Source of the DNA: Enchytraeus crypticus
Taxonomy: Eukaryota; Annelida; Clitellata; Enchytraeida; Enchytraeidae
Direction of reading: 5' to 3'
Assembly: GCA_905160935.1 (NCBI GenBank)
Contig: CAJHZI010000314.1
Location: 122,501 to 186,500, forward strand
Length of the DNA stretch: 64,000 nucleotides
In this document: in pieces, positions 21,420 to 33,204 of the stretch
How positions within the stretch are numbered: position 1 is the stretch's first letter
Layout of the letters: every line of letters begins with the position of its first letter
Position numbers and translations under genes: made by a program
Notes under the pieces: model-generated
Databases searched by the model: none
The model's input: the letters and a program-made list of their open reading frames with translations, nothing else
What the model was told of the DNA's origin: nothing

Positions 21420-21800
21420 AATACAGGGAGAAGAAGAAAAATAACAGAAGAAGGAGTAGAAGAGGAAGAAAACTAACAGAAGAAGGAGTAGAAGAAGAAG
21501 AAAAATAGCAGAAGAAGGAGTAAAAGAAGAAGAAAAATAACAGAAGAAGGAGTAGAAGAAGAAGAAAAATAATAGGAAGAAAAATAAAAAGAAGAAAAAG
21601 AAGAATATATATTCATATCACTCCACGTTACACAGCACAGCAATTTCGACAAGCTTAATATTTAAAAAAGTATAAAAGTAAATAAAATCAGGCAAAATAA
21701 TACATGTAAAATACACACAGAGACAAAGAGAGAGAGAGAGAGAAGACTGAGAGAGAGAGAGACTGAGAGAGAAGGAGCGAGAGAGAGAGATGGAAATAAT
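21420..21800. repeat. GAA-rich tandem and (GA)n
   Basis: Units of GAAGAAGGAGTAGAAGAAGA with AAAATAACA at 21420-21605; GA run 21720-21790. Confidence 0.85.
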
Positions 21801-22029
21801 GATGATTCGAGATAAATGAAACAGATGGGACAGATCTGTCTCCACGTATTATCTTCTACAGTAATCTGGCTTCATGTCTATTAAAATAGACATCCATCAA
21901 GAAAACACTACATTTACTTCTCTATCAAACTATTTAATTTCAGCTCACAATCAGAATTACATATCTCGTATTTCGTCAATTTGTATTCCCTTGTCAAGTC
22001 AAACAGTTAACTTCCTGTTACAGTCATCT

Positions 22030-22110
22030 TTGTAGCTCGAGTGTGTCGAGTCGTCTTGAAGAGAAGCCTTGTGCTTCTGAACCTTGACGTTAAACACACT
22101 ACAATCTACC
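22030..22110 (+). mobile_element. Family D module
   Basis: GTAGCTCGAGTGTGTCGAGT, CGTCTTGAAGAGAAGCCTTG, TGCTTCTGAACCTTGACGTT. Confidence 0.75.
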
Positions 22111-22639
22111 TACCTCAGAACTTATGCTGAAAATATACAAATAAACAAGCATCCGCAATGCATAGCGACTATGTAATAGGAAATTGTAAAGAGTTTAGAT
22201 TTAAATTAGGAATGATGTTGCATAGAGAACTAAAATTAGAAATAGCAGTAATGTTGCATTGAGAACTGAAATTAGAATTAGGAGTAATTCTGGGTAGAGA
22301 GTAAATCACAACGGGTCGATATATCGTAGAATTACTGTCGATCTGTCAAACTGTCAATTACACGAGATTATAGACAGCGAAAATTTCTGCGAGATTTTCA
22401 TTTTAAAAGACCAACAGAAAATGGAAAATAATTTTACTTTCGTGATGTCGTTAATGACAACATCAGAACCTATGTCAAGCATTTATTTATATTACACGCT
22501 GTAGTTGCATATTACACCACAGGGATATTCGAATATATTGTTCTTTTTTCGTGGCCTATTGGTAGCCTAAGTTACTGATTTAGTCACGTGAGCCAAGCTT
22601 CTCTTATACTTGTTCGTTATTTAAGCTTTTGGCGTCACG

Positions 22640-22775
22640 TTAAAATAAGATTTTAAACGAAAATACAAGATTTTAAACGAAAATACAAGATTCTAAACGA
22701 AAATACACGATTTTAAACGAAAATACAAGATTTTAAACGAAACTACAAGATTTTAAACGAAAATACACGATTTTA
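22640..22775. repeat. 20-bp tandem array, 7 units
   Basis: Units AAGATTTTAAACGAAAATAC with single changes. Confidence 0.93.
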
Positions 22776-23219
22776 AGAGTACACATTTTGACATTCTGGA
22801 AATCATAGTAGTGTCTTCCACCTGAATTCGACTATATCACCTCATCTCTATATTAATCCATCTCCAACGCCTCCAGCCTGCCATTATCTCCTCTAAGATG
22901 TGATTTGTGGAAATCTCTTTCCTGGAAAGATAAGCTCATCATTTCCAGGGAAGAGTAAATTGGAAGAGAAGTGACGCTGAAATGACTCCACGACATGACG
23001 TGTTACAGGTGTCATTACTCGTATATTAGGATTCTATTATCAGCAAAATGACAATTTCCTTTTTATTCATCAGAGATTGTCAGCCTCTGGCAAATCTATG
23101 AGACTATAGCTGAGACCTTGCTGTGAGGATACATAGTCTACCGTTACGAGTACTAAGTAACTGTAGATTGACTAAGTTTTAACTTGTCGATGTAAGAAGT
23201 TCAGGAGTTTACCAAGGTA

Positions 23220-23480
23220 GCCATCATCATCATCATCATCATCATCATCATAATCATCATCATCTTCCCTTCATTCCCAGTGTAACTAGGTCGGGATTAG
23301 AAAATGTTGTAGCAATTTCTGGAGTCCAGGGCACTGACAAATCGTATGCCCTTTCTGACGTTGATTTGAATCGTAGTGCTTTGTCGCCTTTTACGACACG
23401 TGCAGTAGAGGATTGGTCTAGTTTTCAGCAACCCGGACACAATACGGGTTTAGTGTGCCAAGATAGCACAGTAATAAATC
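23220..23480 (+). mobile_element. Long copy of the ATC-linked module
   Basis: (ATC)n, CTTCCCTTCATTCCCAGTGT, AACTAGGTCGGGATTAG, then GCCTTTTACGACACGTGCAG and CAACCCGGACACAATACGGG. This is the longest copy and shows the order of parts. 23480-24080 shows no gene that I can support. Confidence 0.7.
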
Positions 23481-24086
23481 AAAAACATTTAACAAATGTA
23501 AATTTCTACATAGGCCTAATTTTATTTAATCAGCCGATGGAAAGAAAAGGTGTTTTAGAAGAGAGAATTATAGGAGATTAGACGAAGCTCAAGGCGAGGG
23601 ATTATATGCTGTCTCTACGCTAGTGGCAGGTGTGTGTGAGAGATTAGATGACCGTGGCGGCCCGTCAATTACAGAACAACCACAGGGTGAGACCAGCCTA
23701 GCGACAGCTTACGATCCTGTGCAGTCTCTATAGAGAAGTGTTCATATGACATAGATGGGATTCAACGCGGAATTTAGCGTCCGATATCTAAGTGGATAGA
23801 GGTGCGGAGAAACGTACAAAAGATAATTATAACGCTACTGGAAAACTACCTGAAGAGCTAGTTGCAAAAACTACCTGAAGAGCTAGTTTTATTAAATTGC
23901 ATATACAGTATATGAGGAACTAGTAGAACTTTATTTGTTAGAAATAAAAGTTCAGAGACAAAGTCGTAAGTTTTATCTCAACCTTGACCTTCCTAAAGAA
24001 AAATTGAATTAGACAGATCAACTATTTAGATATCGTTAAAATACAATGAAAACTTTCATAAGTAATTACATTTCTCTCTTTCAGTG

Positions 24087-24312
24087 CACTGCCTAACTGC
24101 AGATCCACTGGATGTACTGCCTAACTGCAGATCCACTGGATGTACTGCCTAACTGCAGGTCCACATGATGCACTGCCTAACTGCAGATCCACTGGATGTA
24201 CTGCCTAACTGCAGGTCCACATGATGCACTGCCTAACTGCAGGTCCACGTGATGTACTGCCTAACTGCAGGTCCACGTGATGCACTGCCTAAGTGCAGGT
24301 CCACGGCGTATA
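24087..24312 (-). repeat. Tandem array of a LINE 3'-end segment, about 8 units
   Basis: Units of about 26 bp, TGCACTGCCTAACTGCAGGT then CCACNTGA, after CTCTCTTTCAG. The unit equals the reverse of the LINE 3' terminus (GGACCTGCCAGTAGGCAGTG). It ends about 40 bp from the exon 6 donor. Confidence 0.85.
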
Positions 24313-24353
24313 ATTCTAACAAATAAAGAGAAATCAGAAGCATGACTACTCAC

Positions 24354-24455
24354 AGGTCTATGGTTTTATTCCACGGGATCTCGTAACGGGACAGGGAAAG
24401 GTTCTCCAGACCCACCACAAGAACGTTACCTCTCTCTGTACCCACGTACATCCAC
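24354..24455 (-). CDS. STXBP5: Tomosyn exon 6
   Basis: 102 nt: WMYVGTERGNVLVVGLENLS then LSRYEIPWNKTID, matching KWLYVGTERGNIHIVNVESF and the family WNKAIEL end. Donor CT|GTGAGT, acceptor ACAAGCAG. Repeat arrays sit within 8 bp of the acceptor and about 40 bp past the donor. Confidence 0.92.
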
Positions 24456-24760
24456 CTGCTTGTAGTGGCTATGTGACAACACCTCACTCTACACATAGAA
24501 ACACATCATGTCTATGTGACAACATCTCACTCTGCACATAACAACAAATCTACGTGACAACATCTCACTCTACACATAGCAACACGTCTATGTGACAACA
24601 CCACACTCTAGACATAACAACACATCTATGTGACAACATCTCACTCTACACATAGCAACAGATCTATGTGACAACACCTCACTCTACACATAGAAACACA
24701 TTACATCTATGTGACAACACCGCACTCTACACATAGTAGAGATCAGAACACATAAAACTA
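24456..24760. repeat. 36-40-bp tandem array between exons 5 and 6
   Basis: About 7 units CTATGTGACAACACCTCACT then CTACACATAG with variable ACACATC spacers. It starts about 10 bp from the exon 6 acceptor. Confidence 0.9.
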
Positions 24761-24831
24761 TGTGACAACTGAAAGAACTGAAAGAACTGGAGAGATTCTC
24801 ATTAAGCTAGGCTCAATCATGCACGGCTCAC

Positions 24832-24906
24832 ATCCAGGCACTGTGGAAATGGAAGGCCCTGAGGTTGACCGGCTGATCTTTTTCCGCAATTGCTTCGAGA
24901 AACGGA
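24832..24906 (-). CDS. STXBP5: Tomosyn exon 5
   Basis: 75 nt, starting with the third base of a split Ser codon (AG|T) and ending AT|GTGAGC. Encodes PFLEAIAEKDQPVNLRAFHF then HSAW, corresponding to the less conserved stretch before KWLYVGTERG in the family. Similarity is modest, but both splice phases fit the neighbours exactly. An open frame on the other strand here is an antisense shadow. Confidence 0.75.
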
Positions 24907-25442
24907 CTGTCAACATCTTTCTCTCGTGTTACCTCAGGGCCGAGAGGTATTTATCAACCGCTCTGATGCTTAACACTGTTAACTGTTAGAATAAGAGCTC
25001 TCCGTGTTCTGTGCTTAATGTTTCTTTGATATTTATTGTGCTAAAGTTGTACAATTAAACATCTGAATTATAGCTGAATATGTTAAAAATCCATAGGTAG
25101 TCTAATACGTTAAACATCTACTGCATATATAATTAAATCTACTACATGTAATTTTGTGTCCTTTTCATTTCATGTGAATTGCTATATTTTGTGAGATTTT
25201 TCTAGCTCTAATGTGTGAAATTATTGAATCATTTATATAAAATAAAATAACTGATTTAGTAGGAAGATTTCTGAAGTAATGTACTGATGTTTATTTGCTA
25301 TATACATTTAAATCCGATCTTAAATTCCAAAATGGCAATTTAAAAGAAATTTTGGGGCACAAAATTAAACGAAATTTAATCAATTCTAACATCTTAGAAA
25401 TTAAATCTTAAATTTTGATGACTAATCAATCAATTCTCAAAC

Positions 25443-25543
25443 CTGTTGTTCGGTAGCTTCATTGAATGGATCCTCTGCGGTTTCTTCTGCCTCAGAGACC
25501 ACAAGTGCATCTCATCATCAGGGCATACAGATATCAGGGCGCC
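25443..25543 (-). CDS. STXBP5: Tomosyn exon 4
   Basis: 101 nt, phase 0 to 2: GALISVCPDDEMHLWSLRQK then KPQRIHSMKLPNN, matching tomosyn GALVSALADDTLHLWNLRQK. The acceptor is TGTATTTAG|GGCGCC. The first 33 or so bases plus the acceptor are repeated several times immediately upstream (see the repeat at 25544). Confidence 0.92.
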
Positions 25544-25790
25544 CTAAATACAACACAAGTCATCATCAGGGCATACAGACACTAGGGCGCCCTAAATATA
25601 ACACAAGTCATCATCAGGGCATACAGACATCAGGGCGCCCTAAATACAACACAAGTCATCATCAGGGCATGCAGACATCAGGGCGCCCTAAAATACAAAA
25701 CAAGTCATCATTAAGGCAGTAGGACGCCCTAAAACACAGAAATCATAAGGACACCCCACAATATAGTAATCATCAGGGCGTCCACAACAA
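25544..25790. repeat. STXBP5: Echoes of tomosyn exon 4 acceptor, 3 good and 2 degenerate copies
   Basis: Units of about 49 bp, minus strand: TTGTATTTAGGGCGCCCTGA then TGTCTGTATGCCCTGATGAT. The true exon reads ATTTAGGGCGCCCTGATATC then TGTATGCCCTGATGATGAG. Echoes keep the acceptor AG and skip five bases before CTTGTG. No donor occurs in the units. Confidence 0.93.
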
Positions 25791-25914
25791 AGAATAACCT
25801 GTGCAAGTGATTCCATACATCGGATTGATCATAGCTAACAAGCTTTAGAACGAGTGTGCTTGTTCCTTTAAACACACTGTACACTCTACATGTACTATAT
25901 ATTAAGCTAAGCTA

Positions 25915-26042
25915 AAGCTAATGTTAACGTCAGTTTCCTCCCTCACTCGAAAGCGATGTCAGTTACGGGAGAGCACAGGATTTGAAACTCCGCATAAACT
26001 GGTCCGCCGTGGAATATCTAACCGACATCGCCAGCTCCAGAC

Positions 26043-26085
<43 letters not shown>
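25915..26085 (-). mobile_element. SINE family A (minus) with adjoining (TA)n
   Basis: AACGTCAGTTTCCTCCCTCA, CGAAAGCGATGTCAGTTACG. It ends at GCCAGCTCCAG, followed by TA run 26044-26084. Confidence 0.8.
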
Positions 26086-26087
<2 letters not shown>

Positions 26088-26254
26088 TAGAATTTGTGTC
26101 AGTATTTTAAATTGTTTTCTGACAATTGTATGTATTGCGGATTGTTCGAGGGTGTAAGAATAAACTCTTTTAGGATTAGTTGATAATTGGTCGCAAGCGA
26201 GTGAAATATAACTATTCAGCAGAAATGTATATCTTAGATCAGCAAATAGCAGCG

Positions 26255-26272
26255 TAGTGAGAGAGACAGAGA

Positions 26273-26304
<32 letters not shown>

Positions 26305-26410
26305 TAGAGAGAGAGAGAGATAGAGATAGAGAAAGAGAGAGAGACAGAGACAGAGAGAGAGACAGAGAGAGAGAGACATAGAGAGACAGAGAGAGAGAGA
26401 GAGAGGGAGA
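26255..26410. repeat. (GA)n with GATA/GACA interruptions
   Basis: GA-rich microsatellite in tomosyn intron 3. Confidence 0.95.
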
Positions 26411-27174
26411 AGGAATGAATCCTAGACCACCATTGTAGCACTGTACATCATTTCTATGCAGCCTGCGTAGCCACACAAAATCCTCTGATCACAGCATGGA
26501 CTAATGCGAATTTACAACTACTCGCGAGTTCTCATTTTTTCTTACAAAACTGAAGCCGCCTGTAGAGCTTTCAGTCGGAAACTTGTTACATGTAGACAGA
26601 TTTAAATTAGATCCGTGAATGACGCTTATATAAGTAGCGTCAAAGAGAAAACGAGATTTGTTAAAGAAATTTCCATGTAAAGCTGCAATGCACTACAGTT
26701 GATTCGCTTATATTTAAGCCTAATCAAATTTCCTAAAGATCAAACAATTCCTAATAACCAGAGTCTTTTTAAACTATCTTAAGAAGCTACTGATCTAAGA
26801 ACTTGCACCAGTTTTTGACTTTATTTCATCTTATTCAAGTCACCGGTGCAGTCCCGCGGCACTGTTGACCTTGAGAGAGAGATATATACTGTATATATGT
26901 GTTTATTTCAGCATCAATACCAAATCAATGACAAATACAAATAGAAATAAACATCCAAGAGAAATAAAATAAAACAAAAATTCCCAGAAACACAGGGTTT
27001 CAAACAGTCTGTAGAAACCAGAACAACGGCCGTCAGGGAAGATGATGCACATCTTATCTAGCTGACCACCGTCTACAACTATATTAATGTCATATATAAT
27101 GCAAAATCAACTGAAATACGCACTTTAGCTAAGTAACAATTCTAGCTGCACATTAACACACAAAAAAAAGTTTA

Positions 27175-27575
27175 GAAATTTACAAACTATCAAATAATAA
27201 ATATTTGTAACGTTTAGTGAATTCAGTTACGGACCTCAAACTGCGAATATCAGGAGGTATTTGGTTCCAAGATTTGATAAACTTACAAACATAAGATTTA
27301 AAAAATTCGGAAGTTGTTCTAGAACACAAATAATTTGTCTCGGAGAGTCTTGTATTATACACAAACGAGATCTGACTAGCAATAAAAATACATTTTATGG
27401 ATACTGACATAGTCAGATCGGGGAAATTAATACATTTAAAAACAAGTTTACCAGTATGTAATTGAAATAACTGAAAAATTGGTAATACATTAGAATTCAT
27501 ATAAAGTTGCCTTGAAGATCTCGTGCGTGTCCCACGTGCTCGATGTTGTGTAGGATAGGGACATCGCGTCCTCAT
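27175..27575 (-). mobile_element. LINE fragment, reverse transcriptase ORF C-terminus (CR1/L2/Jockey-like)
   Basis: A minus-strand frame reads LYMNSNVLPIFQLFQLHTGK, LVFKCINFPDL, FKSYVCKFIKSWNQIPPDIR, SLRSVTEFTKRYKYLLF. The pattern W-N-x-I-P-x-x-I-R-x-x-x-S-x-x-x-F-K/T near the C-terminus is typical of non-LTR retrotransposons. No upstream catalytic part is seen. Confidence 0.8.
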
Positions 27576-27594
27576 TCCATATCCACAAAATCCA

Positions 27595-27595
27595 C

Positions 27596-27640
<45 letters not shown>

Positions 27641-27886
27641 CATAATCATAATCATCATCATCATCATCATCATAATCATAATAATAATGGTTAACGTCCG
27701 TTACCTCATCCAGGGATGATGTCAGGGACGTCTCCAACAGCACACATCACTACAGATCATATCACCTAATGAGTCTTGTCGAATCCAGTGACGCAAGTCC
27801 ATTCTGTTCTCTTTGAATCCACAAAGCTTCTACTGAACAAAGATTCTACAGGATTCAAGGGTAAAAGCCAGGCTGGATCCAGTGGC

Positions 27887-27937
<51 letters not shown>

Positions 27938-28070
27938 TTAGAGTGCTACTGTCATCAATGACAACATCGAGCACTATTGAGACAAATTCAAGCCGGCGAG
28001 CAAAAAGAAGGTCCAAAACGTTGCAAATTCCAAAATCCAGATAATCAGTCCATAGTGAAGGGAATTAAAG
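27595..28070 (+). repeat. (TAA)n/(ATC)n, ACGTCC module, (TAA)n and GTGCTCGATG-type module
   Basis: TAA/ATC runs 27595-27690, GGTTAACGTCCGTTACCTCA and CAGGGATGATGTCAGGGACG at 27690-27750, TAA run 27887-27935, then AGAGTGCTACTGTCATCAAT and GACAACATCGAGCACTATTG. Confidence 0.7.
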
Positions 28071-28084
28071 AAAAGGAGGTTTAG

Positions 28085-28215
28085 GCGCAAAAGAAGTCGG
28101 TAAGATACTCCACACCGCGGAACAGTATGTGCGGGGTTCGAATCCTAGGCTCTCCCGTCACTGACATCGCTTTCGAGTGAGGAAACTGACGTTAACCTTA
28201 GGTTTACTAGTTTTT
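28085..28215 (+). mobile_element. SINE family A
   Basis: GTGCGGGGTTCGAATCCTAG, GCTCTCCCGTCACTGACATC. Confidence 0.82.
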
Positions 28216-28499
28216 TGCTTCAGAATGTACACGCTTTCCATAGGCCACAACCAATGAGTCTAGACCTCTAGAACTTACATGCATTTACTTCTTTCGCATG
28301 CATTCAAAATTAAAATAGATTCTTACATTAAATATGGTTCCGTAATTCGATTACATTACTAGACGAATTAAATCACACAACATTCAAAATGGTGTGCTAG
28401 AAGTGATTGTCGTTTAGTTCAAAGAATGCTATGGCATGAATAAAAGAAGTTGAGAAGTTGAAAGCTGATAGAACAGGTTGATAGGAAAGCAAAATCGTG

Positions 28500-28890
28500 A
28501 AAAGATAGAGAGAGGAAACATTCCACCCTATTGCTTCGTAGGAATTTAATACCATGAAATGATTGGCAGGGGAAAAACTAAGTTACCTCATTGATTGGTA
28601 GGAAAGTAATACCATGAAATTATAGACTTTGGAAACACTTAGTTACACCATTGATTAATAGGAATGTAATACCATGAAATAATAGGCCTAGAGCTGGGAA
28701 ACCATTTAGTTAACCCATTGATTGGTAGTAAAGTAATACGATGGAATGATAGAGGGGAAAACACTTAGTTACCCCATAGATTGGTAGTAAAGTAATACCA
28801 TGAAATGATTGGCAGAGGCAACACTTAGTTACCCCATTGTTTGGTAGGAATGTAATATCGGGAAACGATAGTGAAAGTAAACGTTTAGTG
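28500..28890. repeat. About 58-bp tandem array, 6-7 units
   Basis: Units carrying AATACCATGAAATGAT, then AACACTTAGTTACCCCATTG and ATTGGTAG. Moderately diverged from each other. Confidence 0.88.
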
Positions 28891-29159
28891 ACACCATTCA
28901 CTGCGCGACAGTCTGCGGAAGACCTGATTTTCTTTTCTTATAATTTAAAAAAAAATTTCGCAACTTTAGACTCACAGGTAAGAGTTTGGTCGTTTTGCTC
29001 GGAATACGAAGACACTTTAACATAACATAACAACAATTAGGGTGCTACAGTCATCAATGACAACATCGAGCACTTTTAAGCACTATTCAGCAACTATAAG
29101 CACTAACGACGACGTTAAAGCGAATAGACGTCGAGAATTCTATCTATAGGGGTTTCTAT

Positions 29160-30606
29160 TAGAGATGGGAATTTTATTAATTTCCAGAGTTCGGTTTCGG
29201 TTCGGTTCGTTGAAAATAAAAGTTCGGTTCGGTTCGGGTTCGGTTAGCAGTTGACAATTTGAGAGTTCGGTTCGGTTCGGTTCGTTGAAAATGCAAGTTC
29301 GGTTCGGTTCGGGTTTGGTTCTAACAAGGGTTCGGGTTCGGCGTACTTTCCAACACGCAAGAGTTCGATTCGAGTTCGAAATGGTTTGGTTTGGATAATG
29401 TTGCAATTGTTTAACTTTACTTATAATAATCATGGTTATGACAAACATGTTTAAAATGATTTATGGTAAATATGCTTAAAAATTCATTAAGCCATAATAG
29501 CTGCCATATTTTTTCACCTGAGTAAAATATGACAATGAAAAAGGAGAGAAGTGGTATTTAATCCTGTACATAATATTGTAAGTTGACCAACAACTGTTCA
29601 TAATATACATATTTAGCTTTATTATTGTATTTGAAATATTCTCCTTGATTATAACGAGCAAATAGAATGCTTCATCAATTTTTAAATGTTTATCGTCACT
29701 ATAGGCCTAAATATTAGATACGTTTATAATTAAGTGGAAATGTCTTGGCTAAAATTTGATCCAATATTTCAGAGACAAAGTGCAATGTAGTAATATAAAA
29801 ATGTCAAATAAAGATGATTTGTTAAACACGTGTACTTCCTTAGAAAAATGATCATAATATACGCCGTTTGCTATCAACTGACCAGTAATAAGCTTCATAA
29901 TTTACCTTAGGGTTTCAAATTTTAAACTCTCAGATCAATTATGAAGTTACGAAAATAGTTATTAAATTATTGAATTGCTATGGTGCAAAATTATTTATTC
30001 CAGATAGTCTTAACACATATAGAATGTCATATATAATTAGTTGTAAATCTGGCCGCAAAAATATTATGGTAGCACACTAAAATTAGAAAAAAATCACAAT
30101 TTGAATTTAACAAGAACAAATCCATCTAGATTGAGTCAAGAATTTTCAGATTTTTAGTAAATACTCTCATCACTTTTGTCTCTTTGATATTAATCTTCAT
30201 TCCATATTTCAATGCCGTATCATTCAGACTATCCAGTATCTTCTGTAGGCCCGTCTCGCTTCCCGTTACCATTCCTTTGTACCGCTACCATTTTAAAATT
30301 TGTGTCGGAACCAGCCTTACCTGAATATATGCTGTTAGATACTGTAAAACATGTAAATGCAAAAACTAATATATATTTGTATTGTTCTTACTATCTTTAT
30401 TTAATGTCAGGCTGGTGAAGAAGAAAGGAACTACAAGAGTTTGGTTCAATTCAGTTTGGACGAAGTCTGGGTTCGGGTTCGGTTCGGGTTCGGCCAGAGT
30501 CTGGGTTCGGGTTCGATTCGGGTTCGGTTCGAGTTCGGTTCGGTTCGGTCAAAATTCTAGAATTTAGGGTTCGGTTCAGTTCGGTTCGGTTTGATTCCCA
30601 TCTCTA
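29160..30606. mobile_element. hAT-type non-autonomous DNA transposon with GGTTC subterminal arrays
   Basis: Ends read TAGAGATGGGAAT and, reversed, TAGAGATGGGAATCAAACCG, fitting the hAT inverted-terminal pattern (CAGNG/TAGNG-TGGG). The element is bounded by an exact 8-bp direct duplication GTTTCTAT at 29152-29159 and 30607-30614, the hAT target-site length. GGTTC-type repeats lie inside both ends (29195-29380 and 30465-30590). The core is AT-rich with no transposase; 30125-30290 holds a piece of LINE reverse transcriptase. Confidence 0.88.
30125..30290 (-). mobile_element. LINE reverse transcriptase fragment inside the hAT element
   Basis: Minus frame LQKILDSLNDTALKYGMKIN, resembling the RT stretch after the catalytic motif in many non-LTR elements (L..I...L.......G..IN). 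Confidence 0.65.
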
Positions 30607-30714
30607 GTTTCTATCGACAGTAGAGCCGTATAGACAGTGATATAGATATAGATATATAGACAGTGGTATAGATAGAGACAGTAGTTAATGAGATATGTGA
30701 ACAGTTTTACTCGC

Positions 30715-30800
30715 TAGCCGGGATTTGAACTGAGAGACCCGTGTGTTGTGAGCACTGAACGAGTATCTACACACAGCTCCTGTCACTGTCTGATCGATAT
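30715..30800 (-). mobile_element. tRNA-like SINE fragment
   Basis: On the minus strand a B-box-like GTTCAAATCCC lies after a class I-like head. Not family A. Confidence 0.45.
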
Positions 30801-30844
30801 GACGTTCAACCAGTACTAATTACATCCTAATACAGTCTTACGAT

Positions 30845-31115
30845 AGATATTACAGACAGTTGATAAATGTATTAAGAGGTAGGAAGAAGAGTTGGATAGG
30901 ACAAATTCTAAGGGGGGAAGGTCTATTAAAAGAGGTTATAGAAGGTAGAATGGAAGGAAAAAGAGGCAGGGGCAGGCCGAGATTAGGTATGTTAGATGAT
31001 TTAAAGACCCACTCATATGTGGAAATGAAGAGGAAGGCGGAAGACAGAGAAGAGTGGAGGCGTTATATACTATGGACCTGCTAGTAGGCAGTGCACTAAG
31101 AGATAGTCTAACGAT
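30845..31115 (+). mobile_element. Non-LTR retrotransposon 3' fragment, best-preserved frame
   Basis: Frame MINVLRGRKKSWIGQILRGE, GLLKEVIEGRMEGKRGRGRP, RLGMLDDLK..., the C-terminal R-G-R-P module found after the RT domain of many LINEs. It ends GGACCTGCTAGTAGGCAGTG then AGAGATA. Related copies at 13250, 33205 and, on the minus strand, 37005. Confidence 0.85.
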
Positions 31116-31154
31116 AGCGCTGTATATTGGGATAGATGTGAACAAGACAGTAAT

Positions 31155-31640
31155 GATCATCGTCATCATCAGCTTCCCCTATAGACTAGTTCAACTAGAG
31201 TCGAGATATGTATAGACATTCTCCAATCCTCTCTGTCCCACACCATATCATCAGGCAATAATGATCAATAATGACAGTTATGATCATTTTAATTAAGTTA
31301 AATCCAGAATTACTTGTCAATGTTGCTAAATACTAGATTTTTTAATTTAAATATAATAATTATAACATGCGACATTTAAAGGCAGTTTTAGATGCACAAA
31401 ATAAACTCTTTTTCATTGTTCTTCACAACAGCGCAAGGAGGGTTGAGCGGTGAACAGGTGAAGGCAAACAGAAACTACTTCAGTTTCACTGTTCCTCAAT
31501 TCTGAAGTCCCCCACAGCTGGAGTCAGTGGCGATGTCGGTAAGTTACTCGACCGCGGATCAGCATGTGGGGGATTTAAATCCTGGGCTCGTCCGTCACTG
31601 ACATCGCTTTCGAGTGAGGAAACTGACGTTAACATTAGCT
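31155..31640 (+). mobile_element. GTCGGGAT-type module and SINE family A
   Basis: 31155-31260: TTCCCCTATAGACTAGTTCA then CCTCTCTGTCCCACACCATA. 31518-31640: family A copy (GTGGGGGATTTAAATCCTGG). Between them is unique AT-rich sequence. Confidence 0.75.
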
Positions 31641-31849
31641 GTTCAGCTGTAGAAGAAGGTGTGGTGACTAATGAGAAAAATATTCACGTAGATAAGAGCT
31701 GTGCTCTATAGAGAGCGAGTAAAGATCGTATACGTTAGTACATCTATATGTAAATGAGTTAACTACTATACGTTGTTGACTTGCATGTAGATTACATTAG
31801 ATCAATACAAGTGCAATCTCATCACATTAAAAACCACAGCTACAGGTAG

Positions 31850-32175
31850 ATGTGTGTGTATATAACCTACTCCACAGTACATTATCGTCACATAAAATCA
31901 CATCATTTCACATTACATCACATTAAAAACCACAGCTACAGATAGATGTGTATGTATATAACCTACTCCATAGTACATTATCGTCACATAAAATCACATC
32001 ATATCACATTACATCACATTAAAAACCACAGCTACAGACAGATGTGTATGTATATAACCTACTCCACAGTACATTATCGTCACATAAAATCACATCACAT
32101 CACATTATAAATCATAGCTACCAAGAGGTGTGAATAAATATAAGTTACTCCACAATACATTATCATCACATCACA
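31850..32175. repeat. About 97-bp tandem array, 3.5 units
   Basis: Units with CACATTAAAAACCACAGCTA, ACCTACTCCACAGTACATTA and CGTCACATAAAATCACATCA. Confidence 0.92.
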
Positions 32176-32199
32176 GCGTTCAGTATTATTGAATACAGC

Positions 32200-32555
32200 G
32201 CTATTTCATACAGAAATATTACATATAGCGTGATTGCATATAGCGTTATATATACAGCGTTATTTCATACAGAGTTATTACATATAACCTTATTTCACAC
32301 GGTGTTATTTCCTACAGCGTTATTTCATATAGAGTTATTACATATACCATTATTTCATATAGTGTTGTCTCATAGAGCGCTGATTTCATACAGTGTTATT
32401 TCTTACAACGATATTTCCTATGGCGTTATTTCACACAACCTTATTTCATATAGTGTTATTTCCTATAGCGTTATTTCCTATAGCGTTATTTCCTATAGCG
32501 TTATTTCCTATAGCGTTATTTCCTATAGCGTTATTTCATACAGCGCACGGTTGAT
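32200..32555. repeat. 16-18-bp tandem array
   Basis: Units of the type TATAGCGTTATTTCC/TACAG, about 20 copies, most regular at the right end. Confidence 0.92.
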
Positions 32556-32869
32556 CAATGTACGTGTGACATGTTGACGCATAAATTATCTAAACAACAA
32601 TAATTAACCTCTCGTGTTCTCTCTCTTATAACCAGCCCAGCAGCAGTAATAATAGAATAATAACAACAATAATAATTAGAATAGTAATCACATCCAGCGC
32701 TGTGTGGTATGCAGCATAATTGTCTATCGTCCTCGTCTCCATAGATGAATGTAATTCAATTACATCAAACTTTTGTCATACCATCAACAATGTCGTTTAC
32801 AACTCAGCCAAATCGTCCTGAGCTCAGTGTATCTTCTATAGCTTCATATTATCTCTACTGACTCTCTAT

Positions 32870-33093
<224 letters not shown>

Positions 33094-33204
33094 TATATAC
33101 ATACATATCCCAACAGCCCACAATGAATTCACAATAATTCATAATAATTCAAGTATAATTCAAGTATAAGTTAATATTTATTCACGGCATATAACATTTT
33201 CATC

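Noticed and set aside
24762..24989. Plus-strand 75-codon frame
   Set aside because: Antisense to tomosyn exon 5, whose phases match its neighbours; the plus frame has no match I can name.
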